This document shows, in pieces, positions 45,199 through 55,953 of a DNA stretch of 64,000 nucleotides. The notes beneath the pieces were generated by a model. It worked only from the letters and a program-made list of their open reading frames with translations. It did not search any database and was not told the origin of the DNA. Positions within the stretch are counted from its first letter, which is position 1. Each line of letters starts with the position of its first letter. The translations under genes and the position numbers were made by a program. This DNA is from Neoscytalidium dimidiatum (taxonomy: Eukaryota > Ascomycota > Dothideomycetes > Botryosphaeriales > Botryosphaeriaceae). Location: NCBI GenBank assembly GCA_037367355.1, contig CM074698.1:2852001-2916000 (forward strand), in the 5' to 3' direction.

Positions 45199-47502
45199 TC
45201 ATCGATGGCCTAAATCCATCCCACCGGCGGTCACCGCTCTTGTCGCAAGAACTTCGATCCTTCGAGCGTACAGTTTCATCATATGGCACATAGGGTCTCC
45301 GAATACCACCTCGCGTAGCTGGTCATCCACAATCGTGCAGGCCTCGACGTTTAACTCACTCAGTGGGTTTGGAGGCTGAGAGGATCCCGGCTTGTCTCTC
45401 AGCAGAATCAGCCTCCCGGCGCAACTCAGGATTCCCGGTGGAACCTTCCATTGCGGAGCTGCCTTTGCAGCTGGCGCCGACCAGCTGCTGGATTTCGTTT
45501 GGTGTGGCCGTTTCTGCTTCTTTCCACTACTGCTTAACAAGTTCGACGTACTCGACAACGCCAGACTTGACACGCTTGTTATAGAGCAGTTTCCCGGAGC
45601 CGGTGTGGCATACAGTTTTAGCATGTTCTTGATGACCTCCTTATCCGCCCTCACAACAGGATCTCCTTCGTTGATGAACCCGAAAAATAAACTCTTCTTG
45701 TGCTTCTTGTCAGGAGAATCCGGCTTTTTCAAAGGCAGAAGGCTGACAGGAGGCGAGCCAAATGTAACACAATGAACGCGCTTGAAAAGCTGGGTGAGAC
45801 GATTGAGATCGGACTTCACGGTCGTAGACATCATGTGGGCATATAGGAGGGCGGCCACAGCTCCGCCGGCGGAATGGCCGGTGATAAGAAGTGAACAGGT
45901 GGAGCGTTTTGGGTTATCTTTCAGCAGAGCCTGGAGCCGGGCGGCGACAGGTCCAATCATCTTGCGTGCGACGTAAAGGAAGCCGGAATGGACGAGGTTT
46001 CCCTCATCGTCCAGGAAGCCTTTTGGCGATGTCGGCGCTGGACGGAAATTCACTGCCCAGTCCATGAATCCGGCACTTCCGCGGATGGCAAAGACTACGG
46101 TATTCATATCATCCACAGGAACGCTTTTGATGACCATGGCCTTCGTTCCGTGTCTCCAGTCAGGCTCGACGTGAGTTTCGCTTTCGTCACCGGTTGGCTT
46201 GTGGTAGACCTTTTCTGAATATTGCGCAGCCAGACATAGCAGTGGCCAAGTTGGCATGTATCTATGCGAAGAGTTAGCAAACAATTGCAAAGAGATCTTC
46301 ACAGTTCGTACACTTTGAGAGGAGGCAGGTGCGGCGGAAGTCGAGAATTCGAGTACTGCCACACCTTGCTAAAGTGATTGCTATAAGAGGCAACAGCGGC
46401 GATGTTTTGATTATTGCCTTTTGACACGTCCAAAGAGCTCTGATGAGGCTCTGGTGGATGTTCATAGATGACTGCTTGTATCAGCACGTGATGTCCAGTG
46501 GGCGCCGAGTAGCCTACCTAGTTCCTGCTCGTTGCCGCTAAAAACCTCATCGTCAATGGACGTGATGATCTGGTCGAGCTTTGATGAAATCACATCGCAA
46601 AGTGCTACAGTGTGGGCCATGTACTGGTTCGTCCTGTCGTGCAGGTTGGTCACCGACTGCGAGGCCATCTTGTGGCGGCGCTGCAGGCCGTCGTTTAAGT
46701 TGGCGACAGACTGTGAAGCCTGCAACCTCTTCTGCTTGTAGCTATCGTTGATGTTGCTCAGAGACTGGGTGGCCATCTTGCTGGGCTTCCGCAACGCGCC
46801 ATTTACGCGCGCGTTGAACCCCTGCTGCTCAGGCTGCATGGGTGGGGATGGGGGCGGCGCCCAATGCACGTGCATCTGCTGGGGCGGGGACGGCTGCGGC
46901 GGGCCCCATTGGCCAGGAATCTGGGGTGGTGAGGGCTGATAGGCCAAGTAGGTCTGCGAAACCGCGGCATAGGGATCATGTTGATACTGGTAAGGACCTG
47001 ACGGCGGAGGAATCCAGGCGGGACTCGAGTTTGCATGGTAGAGGTGCGGTGGGGCAGGAGAGGTTGCGGGTCGCGGCGGAGAGGGTGGCGGGGATACTGT
47101 CACCATTGGTGGTGATTGCTGCGTCTCGGGAAGGTACAATGTCGTTTGCGATGGCCGATATACCAGCTGACCGTAGGGGCCATTTTGGGCCTGAGGTTGC
47201 TGGGGATGGCTCGGCGCCAGGAGACGAACGTCCGGTGGTGGACGAGAAGCGGGCTCCTGCGCATACGTCCCGTCTGGCTGGTGGCAGCTCTGGCTCTGGC
47301 TCTGGTTCTGGTTCTGGTTCTGCGGGCAGCGATGCGAGGAGGGAGGCCGGGCAGCAGCGGCGTGATGCGAGGAGTAGTGAAGTCGTCCAGGAGCAGGGTT
47401 GCTATTTTGGGAGGAGGGCTGGTGTTGCTGGAGCGGCGGACCAGGCGCATACTCGGGCTCCTTTCGCCGCTTGCTGGTCTTGCCGAACCACATCACCGTC
47501 AT
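45199..47502 (-). CDS. Class 3 lipase (intracellular, with long Pro/Gln-rich N-terminus)
   Basis: Serine hydrolase of the lipase class 3 family (Rhizomucor-type fold; diacylglycerol-lipase-like). Exons 46518-47502, 46312-46471 and 45199-46261 splice to 735 residues. The first 220 residues are Pro/Gln/Tyr/Ser rich and disordered. Three imperfect repeats follow at about 230-285 (ATQSLSNINDSYKQK, ASQSVANLNDGLQRR, ASQSVTNLHDRTNQ), possibly amphipathic helices. The catalytic domain starts near residue 383 (YMPTWPLLCLAAQYSEKVY) with FAIRGSAGFMDWAVNF as oxyanion-side loop and GHSAGGAVAALL with Ser512 as nucleophile. GFINEGDPVVRAD supplies the likely Asp, and the C-terminal HMMKLY or similar the His. 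No signal peptide, so it acts inside the cell, probably on membrane lipids (inference). Confidence 0.88.
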
Positions 47503-48796
47503 GATGGCATTCCGGCGGGCGCGCGCAAGAGCTGAAGCTGTCGAGGCCCGTCGGCTCCTGGAGATTTCTCAGGCGGCACAGGTGAGTCGGGAGAAGGCAG
47601 TGGATGAAGAGCCTGACTCGGGGAGCCAAGCCTCCTCACAGCCCTGCTTAGCGGCCCCGATGATGCCACTGAGATGCGACGCGGCGTCCAACGATGACGA
47701 TGGATGCCGATCAGAAAGTGTACGCTATGCTCGCGCTCGGCGCGCGCAGGGAAGATGCTGCAGCTCTTCGCAAGAACCGTTGCGGGCAAGCGCCGTCAAG
47801 ACCATCAAGCTTCGCCGTGCACGAGGAGCTGCCCGGCCGGCTGACGGACCAGAGGCACGACTGGGAACCAAAGGACGCTGGAGCGCCTGTGAGTGCTCAG
47901 CCACGCGGCTGCTCAGAGCTCTGATCCCCGTCTGCCGCCCTCGCTCACGACGCCCATTCGCCGCCGGCCAGGCTCCCCCTCGCCAGCCTCGCACAAGCGG
48001 CCGTCTGCCAGCCTGCCTACCCGCAAACGCTCGTACTCGCCAGCCGCCGCGAGCTGAAAGCCCTATGGAAAAATAGGAATCGTCCGACGGCCACCGAACG
48101 CTTGTGTTTCACGTTCACTCGCTAGCACTCGCGACGCCCCGGCTGCCGCGTACCTCTTCTCATTGCCGCATCTCTCTCCTGTCTCCCCTGCCGCAAGCAA
48201 CCTGAACCTTGACCTGGACACCACGTGCACGTGACCGTGCTCATCCTCGTTCTCCTCTAGAGCACATATGTAGTATTTGACCCCGCGGCCGCCTGCGCAC
48301 CATCTGTATCGGCCCAAGCCGGACTTTTCAAACTTTTGGATGCTCGAGTAATACTAGAACTGCCCCCTACTCATCATCACTTCAACGTACAATTGGCAGT
48401 TAGATGCAGCCGGACGCCCTTCTTTCCCATGCCCCGCTTCCCCGCGCCATGAGACCAGCGCTTCCATCCACCCCCTTTCCGATAACATGTGTGCCCTAAC
48501 ACTAACATGCGAGCAGCCTGGGACGGCAGAGTCATGATACCAACCTGTTGAGCCTCCTACCTTTCCAGCTGTTGCGCGCCCAAAACAAGAACAAACTAAA
48601 GATGCTTTACGCGGGCTTACTCCCTCAAGAAGTACCAGCCCAGTGCAGGGGGTAAAACACCTGCCGAATTTCGCCCAGCCGGCCGCACCACAAGCTTTTA
48701 TGCTTCCGGATTCGCGACCGGCATCCGAACCTGCGAGCCCGCTCTGCGTCGCCGCTTCGGTGCGGTGCATTGCCAGAGATTGGATGGAGCAATACA
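47503..48796. other. Intergenic region upstream of the lipase
   Basis: Contains the lipase promoter (minus strand) and the 3' flank of the PKA gene. Overlapping long frames at 47400-48080 are shadows of GC-rich sequence. The notable element is a double E-box, listed separately. Confidence 0.5.
48222..48233. promoter_or_regulatory. Tandem CACGTGCACGTG element
   Basis: Two CACGTG hexamers directly abutting, so the 12-mer is itself a palindrome. It lies about 720 bp upstream of the lipase start and 560 bp beyond the PKA stop. It could bind two bHLH dimers side by side. Function is unproven. Confidence 0.4.
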
Positions 48797-50431
48797 CTAA
48801 AACTCCTGGAACAAAGAACCATGTCTGCAGCTCGTTAGCGTAAACCCTGCGAAATGGCCGGAGGGGAGTGTGCATACGGATCGTCGCCAGTTGCTCCGTA
48901 GGCCTCAGTCTCCTCGGGATACTTGTCGAATTGACTGGCATCACCAGCACCTGCTCGAACAGGCGGCACGTACGGCGCGTCAATGTCCTTCTTGGCCAGC
49001 CTCTCCCACGTCACTTCCGCGAACCAGGGGTGATTCATGACATCCTTCGATCCTCCGTGCAGGTTGCCCAGGCGCTTCGTGAGGTCGGGCGTGATGAGCT
49101 TCTGCAGCAGATCTTGCGCATCGGGGTGCACGTATGGTGGGTACTTGACGCGGCCTTTCAGAATGTTCTCGTAGATCTTCATCGGCGACCCTCCGTCCCA
49201 GAATGGCGTAAAACCGCAAAGCATTTCGAAAATCAGGATGCCGAGTGACCACCTGCAAGTCTTAGTGCATCTGCCTCGCCTCCCAGTGCCCACTAGAGGT
49301 TGGCGACGAGTAAACTCACCAGTCAACAGATTTGTTGTAGCCCTTCGATGCGACAACTTCTGGCGCGAGGTAGTCGGGCGTACCGCAGAGCGTCCAAGTA
49401 ATATCGGGTACTTCCTTCGCAAAACCAAAATCAGTTATCTTGAGGTGCCCATGGCGGTCTAGCAGCAAGTTCTCGGGCTTGAGGTCACGGTAGATGATGT
49501 TCATCGAGTGCAGGTAGTCGAGCGCTAGTGTCACTTCTGCGGCGTAGAACTTGGCGACGGGATTGGGAAACCGCTGCGGACCTTGTCAGCCTGGAAAGGG
49601 ATGGGGGCTGATCGAGACAGGTGGCAGCCATACCTGGGACTTTCGTAGCAGACTGAACAGCTCACCACCTTCGACAAAATCCATGACCATGTACAGGTTC
49701 TTCGAGTCCTGGAAGGTGCCCCAGAGCGTGATGAGAAAGGGGTGCTTGACCTTCTGCAGCATGCGGCGCTCATCATTTGTGTGCTCGACCTGCTTCATCT
49801 TGACGACCTGGGCCTTCTTCAGGACCTTGATGGCGTAGAAGCGCTGGTTGTGCTTCGATTGGACGAGGTGCACGCGACCAAAGGAGCCGGTGCCGAGGGT
49901 TCTTTGTATGGAGAAGTCATTGAGGGTGTATTTGCCCTTGGTGGTGCGGACCGAGGGCGTCGCGGGCTGCTGACCGCCCTGGGGGGTCACAGCGCTTCCG
50001 TTCTGGGCCATTGTCTTCTCCTGGGCATTGTTGAATGAGCGCGACGCGTCGGCGCCGTTGGCGGGATTGATGAGGTTTTGTATGCTCGGCAGGTTGTGGC
50101 TCTGCTGCGGCTGAGGCGAATACGGCTGTGGACTGGAGGAGCTCGGGGTAGCGTACTGCTGCTGCTGCTGCTGCGAGGAGTAGGGCTGTTGCGCGTTCAT
50201 AGGTTCGACGGGGCGCGTCAGCGAATCCTGGGGAGCGTGGCCGGAAGAGGTGTGCGAGGAGGGGGGCGATAAGGGTTGCTGCTGTGCCTGGTCGGATCCG
50301 CTCTTGGAGACGGTGGGGGTGACGGGCGACTGGGTGTCCTTTTCCTTGACGGGCGACGACGGGGAGTCGAAGTCGCGCGAGCTAGACGAGTCCTTCGTCC
50401 TCTTTTTCTTCAAAAAGCCTAATGTAGGCAT
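48797..50431 (-). CDS. pkaC: cAMP-dependent protein kinase catalytic subunit
   Basis: AGC-family Ser/Thr kinase, the catalytic subunit released when cAMP binds the regulatory subunit. It controls growth, germination and nutrient responses in fungi. Exons 49634-50431, 49320-49573, 48878-49252 and 48797-48824 give 484 residues. The N-terminal 170 residues are Ser/Gln/Pro rich with a Q6 tract. The kinase domain from about 173 shows GTGSFGRV (180-187), Lys202 in [12 protein letters not shown] with Asp296, DFG 314-316, activation-loop Thr327 in [14 protein letters not shown], and [14 protein letters not shown]. The last exon is only 28 nt but encodes HGSLFQEF, restoring the FxxF hydrophobic motif at the extreme C-terminus. 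Reading through its intron would instead give a non-canonical end. The start [10 protein letters not shown] is the first ATG. Confidence 0.95.
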
Positions 50432-52180
50432 CGATATTGCCTCAGGAATCCGACTATCGTGCCCGGCGAGGAGCAGCCTGGGGAGCAGCCGCGGAACTCG
50501 AGGTGCTGCAAGGTGCGGTGGATCTGGGCCAGGATCGGCGGCAGACGGCTCCTATGCGGGGTGCGCAAACAGGCTGTCGTGCTGGCGTGTATAAGGCAGG
50601 CCGGCAGCGCTGCAACGCAAGCTTAAGGCTGAGGCGCAGGCGCAGGCGGCGATGGGGGGAGGGCGGGCACGGCGCGGGATTGCTCCCACTGCGCGATCCG
50701 TGTTGGGTCAAGGGAGCTTGGAGAGGGGCCCAGGCCGGGCTGTCGAAGGAATGCCCGAAAACACGCAACCTGGGGCTCGAGTCGGGCTGCGAGGGCAGGG
50801 GTTTTGTGGCAGCAGCACTCAGGGTGGACGAGAGGTGAAGGAATCGAAGCGAGCGCAGCAGTGTGGGCGGGAGGGGGGCGGCGCGGGAGGAGCTAGAGAT
50901 GGGAGAGAGAGCGCAGCAGCTCGAGGAGGGGCGGCGAGCGCTGCGTTGGACTGGGGAGAGGTGAGTGCTTGACCTGAGCTGGAAGCGGCCCTTGGGCGTG
51001 CCAACAGGAGCCGGGCCCGTCCTAGCGCGGCGACGCCTTGAGGATCGACGTTCGGCTTGCTTTCGCGCCGCTGCGCATCGATGATACTACTCGCAAATCT
51101 CGCCCGCCGCCGCGAGCCTCTGCGGTGCAGGCCGTCATCCACTTGCAGCGACTGCTAATAATACCGCCGCCCGCCCGCCCGCCCCAAGCCCAGCGTGCCA
51201 GCTCCCGCACCAGCACCGCGCCGCCCTATGTCTGCCTCTAGACACCGCTGCCTCTGCGACCGCCGCCCGCGCGCCCTCGCCCCGGCAGCAGGCACCGTAT
51301 CCGCCGTAGGCCTCCCGCCAGCAGTACACCAGCCCTCCCTCCTGGCGCCGCCCTGGCTTGCCTCCCGCCGCGCTCCGCCGGCCTGCGCAGCGACGTCACC
51401 CAGCCGTCTTTGGCCTGCGACCCGCAACTGAGACAAAGAGACGCTCTCCGAGGACGTCTGCCCAAGGCTCCGCCAAGCTGCGATCATCGACGCTGCACCG
51501 CCAAGGCACCGTCTAACAGCAGCCGTCAGGCCCGCTGCTGCTGCTGCTGCTGCTGCTGCCGCCCGGCGCTTCTCCGCCCCAGGTGCTCCGCGCTTGGGAT
51601 GATTATTGCCAGGGCGAGCAGTCGCCGGGTCGAAATGAGACAGGGTGAGACAGCAAAGAGGCGCCTTTGAGAGCTGCTCCGAATAAGGCACTCGCTCGCT
51701 ATCGTTGCGCACGGGGCGGTCGAAGCGTCTCCTAGCAACGAGATTGACTTCAAAAAGGCGCTCGGCCGTGCGCGAACAGCTGCGTCTTTGTTGGTCTCCG
51801 CAGCCCAATCTAGCCTCCTCGCAGTCGATTGAGTTGTTGACGTGCGGCTTCATGTGAAGAGACACGACGCCTTTCCGGTGAGCCAAGCCCGCGACGCAAC
51901 CGGCCATGTGCTCGCTCAACGGCTTTGAGACGGACTCGCCTGGCTCAGCCCACCAAGCGAGCCCGCCTAATAGACTGCACGAATAAAGCTGACGTGGTTG
52001 GCTCAGCCATTATGCCCATCGTTCTGTACTAAATTCTCCAGCTGTACTTTATTACTTACATGCACCGGTCAATATGCTCGTTCTCGGTGCTCATCCCAAA
52101 TCCATCCAGACGCCGAAACCTTAACCCATATTTGCATACCGCACTACACAGAGTCATGAACATCGCAACCTGCCCCGCCC
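50432..52180. other. Intergenic region upstream of the PKA gene
   Basis: GC-rich, with long overlapping chance frames on both strands but no family motif. It should contain the PKA promoter and probably a long leader, as is common for fungal PKA genes (inference). Confidence 0.45.
51534..51559. repeat. (GCT)n trinucleotide microsatellite
   Basis: About 26 bp of perfect GCT/CTG repeat in non-coding DNA upstream of the PKA gene. Confidence 0.9.
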
Positions 52181-53500
52181 TCACAGCTCCTGCGCCGCAC
52201 TTTCTTGGGCCTGGGGCTCTACCTCCTCGGTTTTCACCTTCGGCTTGCTCGGCACTAGCAGATCAAGCCCACAAACGTCCATTCGACCTCCTCGAAACTT
52301 GAAGTACAGCTTTTCCCAAACCCATCGGGGCTCATCTTCTTTCGGCCGTAACTGTACCATTTGGCCGTACGGCACGTCATATTCTGGCCCAGGAAACTCG
52401 GGGTCAGTGAGGCGCACATATGCCGTAGAAGTCAGGAATTGGCTTGAATTGAATGATTCAGGGTCATCCAGGGCTCGCAGCTCCGGCGACTCGAAGTACA
52501 GGGTCGTGTCATCCTCGGCTGTTGGAGGTAACAGAGACGATGACGGCTCAAAAAATTTCTGGAACAGGGCCTTGTCATCGATGTCATTTTCGACTCGGGC
52601 AGATGCAAGCTCCTTGAAAACAGACGAAGATGGTTGGATAAGCATGAGACTTGTTGAAATCCGGGATGCTGCTGGATCCTCTGGAAGTGCTGCGAGCTTC
52701 TTTGAAGGAGAGAAAGCTAGCAGAGCATCCAGCGCCAACGAGTCTATGATGACGCCGGAGGGCGCAAGATAGAGCAGGCGATCGAAGTCGATCAGAGAGA
52801 AGATGCTGGCGAGAGAAAATGTTGGATGCGTCGAGTCTGTAATCCAGTGGAATTAGCCATCGAGCAGAATCTGAATGCGGCAGGCGCGAATATACCTCCA
52901 TCGCCCTTGATGATAGGATCTACAGGCCGCAGGACCACCTTGTAGCGTCTCACAGCCGTTCTCAGGAGTCTTCTGCTGGTGTCGAGGTAGGGGTCTTCAT
53001 CTTCGTCATCTTCAATCCAGCTCCTCGGGAACAGTAATATCCTGGTTGCCGGGCTCTTGTCGCGGTGAAGCTCCGCAAATTGCATGACCGCAGTGCACAC
53101 GTCGCGATGGTCGGTCACCAGCTGCACATATCCCAACTTTCTCCAGTCAATCTGTAGCTCCTCCATGAAGTTCTCATACTTGGGATCGCGCGATCCCATG
53201 ACCCTGGCGAGCCTAGCATTAGGGTTGATAGGCTCCTCGACGTGTGATGGCGGCGGTATGGGCTTTGGTAAGCGGGGCTTAATCGCTTCCTGCAAGCCGC
53301 GAACGGTCTGCTGTTGGAGAATATAGCCAGACAGAAAGAGTAGGGAGGTGAATACGAATACTGCAAGGCGTGATTAGCATGCTATGTAGCTTGGCTGTGC
53401 GACCACCCGGGTCCGCGCAATTGGAGACGGCGCGCAGTGTTTACATACCGATGGCGGAGGAGATGGCCATGGAGACCTGGCCGCCCGTGAGCAAGACCAT
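52181..53500 (-). CDS. GT8-like type II membrane protein lacking DxD
   Basis: Resembles glycosyltransferase family 8 and fungal GlcNAc-transferase-like proteins of the secretory pathway. Exons 53449-53500, 52896-53360 and 52181-52836 give 390 residues. Residues about 11-34 (MAISSAIVFVFTSLLFLSGY) form one N-terminal membrane anchor, giving type II topology. A Pro-rich stem follows. The luminal region shows the Rossmann-like start LGYVQLVTDHRDVCTAVMQF, ILLFPRSW, then IFSLIDFDRLLYLAPSGVII where active GT8 enzymes have YDRVLYLDADTLV-like sequence, then STSLMLIQPSSSVFKEL. The DxD metal site is replaced by APSG, so it may be inactive or use another mechanism (inference). The C-terminus is acidic and Gln rich. 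The substrate is unknown. Confidence 0.6.
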
Positions 53501-54508
53501 CTTCACGACACCATTCGCATGAGTCTGAAGCAGTAGAGGTGATGTGCAGAAGATTGACGCGTCTGTGTGTCGATTGCTCGTGCGGACTGCACGGCATGAC
53601 GCAAGTGGGATCACGGCGGGCAAGGCTGGAGATGCACGCGTTGCGACGGGCAACGCCACTTATCGATATTGCCCACTGGGCGAGCAGGGGTACCTCGACT
53701 CCGTGTCGTGCATCCATCAGTGCACCCTTGCTATTAACGGGCGACATATAATAACAGCCAAAGTCGCGCATAGTTCAACGTCAGACGCTGAAGTATCATC
53801 GCTGGATGCTTTGATGGTGCGGCATTTCCGACTACGTGCAGTAGCTGTGTAGTCTCCCGCTCAAAGCCCGGGTCGATCTTCGTCCCCACAGCCCACGACC
53901 ATCTCCACACCAATTACTCAGGGGCTGTTCTCCAAAAAAAAAAAAAAAAAAGCCAGCTTTCACCCTGACCCTGACCGGTCGCCAGCTGGCAGAAGATCCA
54001 TCCTTTTTTCCGCACCACAACGCTGAAGAAGGCGAGGTAAAAGGGGCTTCGAGAGTGGGAATTCTCGCCTGCGGTCGGCATGATCCGTCTCTCCCACACG
54101 CCTATGGAGATGGGGAGCTAGATCGGGTAGCATCTTCGTCACCAAAAATAGTCGGACTTATTGACAACGGTTGAGATTAACGAGCGAATGATGATCTTGG
54201 TAAAAGACTCACTTTAGCCAAGTACTGGTATGTGATGCCTGAGGCATCACATGCTTCTCTCAGCCCTACGAAGCTTGGCACCTGTCACCGGCCGCAGGCC
54301 CGTGCTGAGCTCTTCTTCACAAGCTTCCAAGCTACACACACACTTTCGCGCCACCCTCCACGCTCGCTTACGCTCTCTCCTCCCACTCTCTGACACCTCA
54401 AGCTGAAGCAAATTTCCGCGAAAGACCCGTCGCTCGCGCACGCCCCAAACCCCGACCTGCGCCCGCGCAATCCTCGCGCAGAAAAAAAAAATAATCCGCT
54501 CGCCGTAG
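53501..54508. other. Divergent intergenic region between GT8-like gene and prp38
   Basis: Contains both promoters, an 18-A tract (53934-53951), a perfect 21-bp palindrome (listed separately) and a pyrimidine-rich stretch before prp38. No gene recognised. Confidence 0.5.
54231..54251. repeat. Perfect 21-bp palindrome upstream of prp38
   Basis: TGTGATGCCT, one G, then AGGCATCACA: ten-base arms that are exact reverse complements around a single base. It lies 258 bp upstream of the prp38 start. It could be a dimeric factor site or a cruciform. Confidence 0.8.
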
Positions 54509-55294
54509 ATGGCGACGCACCAAGCGGACGCGAAAGCGCTCCTCGACGACCGCGGCTACAGCGGCGCGCTGATCCGCGGGCAGAACCCAGCGCTACTCTT
54601 CGAGAAGGCCGTGCGCGACCGCATCACCGAGTCCTACTACTGGAAGGAGCAGTGCTTCGGCTTGAACGCCGCCACGCTGTGCGACCGCGCCGCCGAGCTG
54701 ACCTACGTCGGCGGCACCTACGGTGGCATGGGAAAGCCGACGCCCTTCCTGTGCCTCGCCTTCAAGCTGCTGCAGCTCGTCCCCGAGAAGGAGATCATAC
54801 TGGCGTATCTCAACTGGCCGGAGGACGAGGAGAGGGGGGGTGGCGAGGATGGCGAGGAGGATGAGAGCAGGGCCCCCGGGACGAAGGGGGAGTTCAAGTA
54901 CTTGAGGGCGCTGGCTGCGTTCTATATTCGGTTGGCGTGGGAGCCCGTGGAAATTTACCAGACGCTGGAGCCGCTGCTGCTGGATTATCGGAAGCTGAAG
55001 CGTAGGATGAGGGACGGGTTCGTCCTGACCTATGTGGATCAGTTCGTCGATGACCTGCTGACGAAGGACCGCGTTTGCGCGACGAGTCTGTGGAAGCTAC
55101 CGCCGAGGACGCTGCTGGAGGATCTAGACTTATTAGATCCGAGGGAGAGCCCGTTAGGTGATGAGGTTGATCAGCTGGATGAGGATGGAGACGAGCACAT
55201 GGAGAAGAATGGGAGGGATAGAGAGGAAAGAGAAGAAAGCGGAGAGATTTCTAACCGCAGTCGAAGTGGGAGCAGGTCGCCAGCCGAGGATTGA
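54509..55294 (+). CDS. prp38: Pre-mRNA-splicing factor Prp38
   Basis: U4/U6.U5 tri-snRNP protein needed for spliceosome activation. A single exon encodes 261 residues starting MATHQADAK. The Prp38 domain covers roughly residues 15-210: IRGQNPALLFEKAVRDRITES, YYWKEQCFGLNAATLCDRA, YVGGTYGGMGKPTPFLCLAF, KLLQLVPEKEIILAYL, FKYLRALAAFYIRLAWEPVE and TLEPLLLDYRKLKRRMRDG, all in the right order. An acidic insert (about 113-128) interrupts the domain. The C-terminus is acidic then Arg/Ser rich, as in many fungal homologues. It is the only intronless gene called here. Confidence 0.96.
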   Translation: MATHQADAKALLDDRGYSGALIRGQNPALLFEKAVRDRITESYYWKEQCFGLNAATLCDRAAELTYVGGTYGGMGKPTPFLCLAFKLLQLVPEKEIILAYLNWPEDEERGGGEDGEEDESRAPGTKGEFKYLRALAAFYIRLAWEPVEIYQTLEPLLLDYRKLKRRMRDGFVLTYVDQFVDDLLTKDRVCATSLWKLPPRTLLEDLDLLDPRESPLGDEVDQLDEDGDEHMEKNGRDREEREESGEISNRSRSGSRSPAED

Positions 55295-55953
55295 ATAAGG
55301 ATTGCCCGGGTTCACTCAACCCTTCGTTCAAGCTTTAATCTACCTTTGGAGATCCGCTACGACTGACCCATACAACATTCACGGTCAGAACGGAGTCATG
55401 GTACCGGTCCACCGTTATTCATAGCCACTCTCGTGAATGATCGCTATCCTTTACCCACAAGCTGTTCGACCCTCTCGCATCATATACTGAGAGCCGGGAG
55501 CATCTTCTGTCTAAATGGTGGCAGTAGATATGCAGGCTGCAAAGAGAGCTCCAAAAATATGAAGTGGCGGGAAAATCATAATTCCCGGAGCTGCCTTGAG
55601 CTTCTCCATTCGTCTACCTCATTTTCCCCATTTGATTTCTGCTTTGAATAGAAATACTCTGGTTGGATCGGTATGAGATGTGCCAAGCGACCTTCAGCTA
55701 CGTCTGGACATTCCTGTGTGGAAGTAAATCCACCTTATTGGCCGCATTCTGATGGTGTATCGCCTCTGTGTTGTCACGGTACAGCGCAAGGCAGACACGG
55801 CATCCCACATTCGTCCTCATGGGGGCTGAGCAGCATATCTACGAAACCTCGGCTCTCCTCGCTAGTATTTCCAACAACATTCTTCACAGTCAAGAATCGT
55901 CGACACAGCGTATTTTGCAGCCTTAGGGTTTCGGCCGCTTAATTACCATAGTT
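55295..55953. other. Intergenic region before the NLR relic
   Basis: 3' flank of prp38 and unassigned sequence. No motif-bearing frame. Confidence 0.5.

Noticed and set aside
48835..48877. PKA ending in [10 protein letters not shown], suggesting loss of the FxxF motif or a frameshift
   Set aside because: A well-formed intron (GTATGC, GCTAAC, CTGCAG) and a 28-nt exon restore HGSLFQEF, so the gene is intact.
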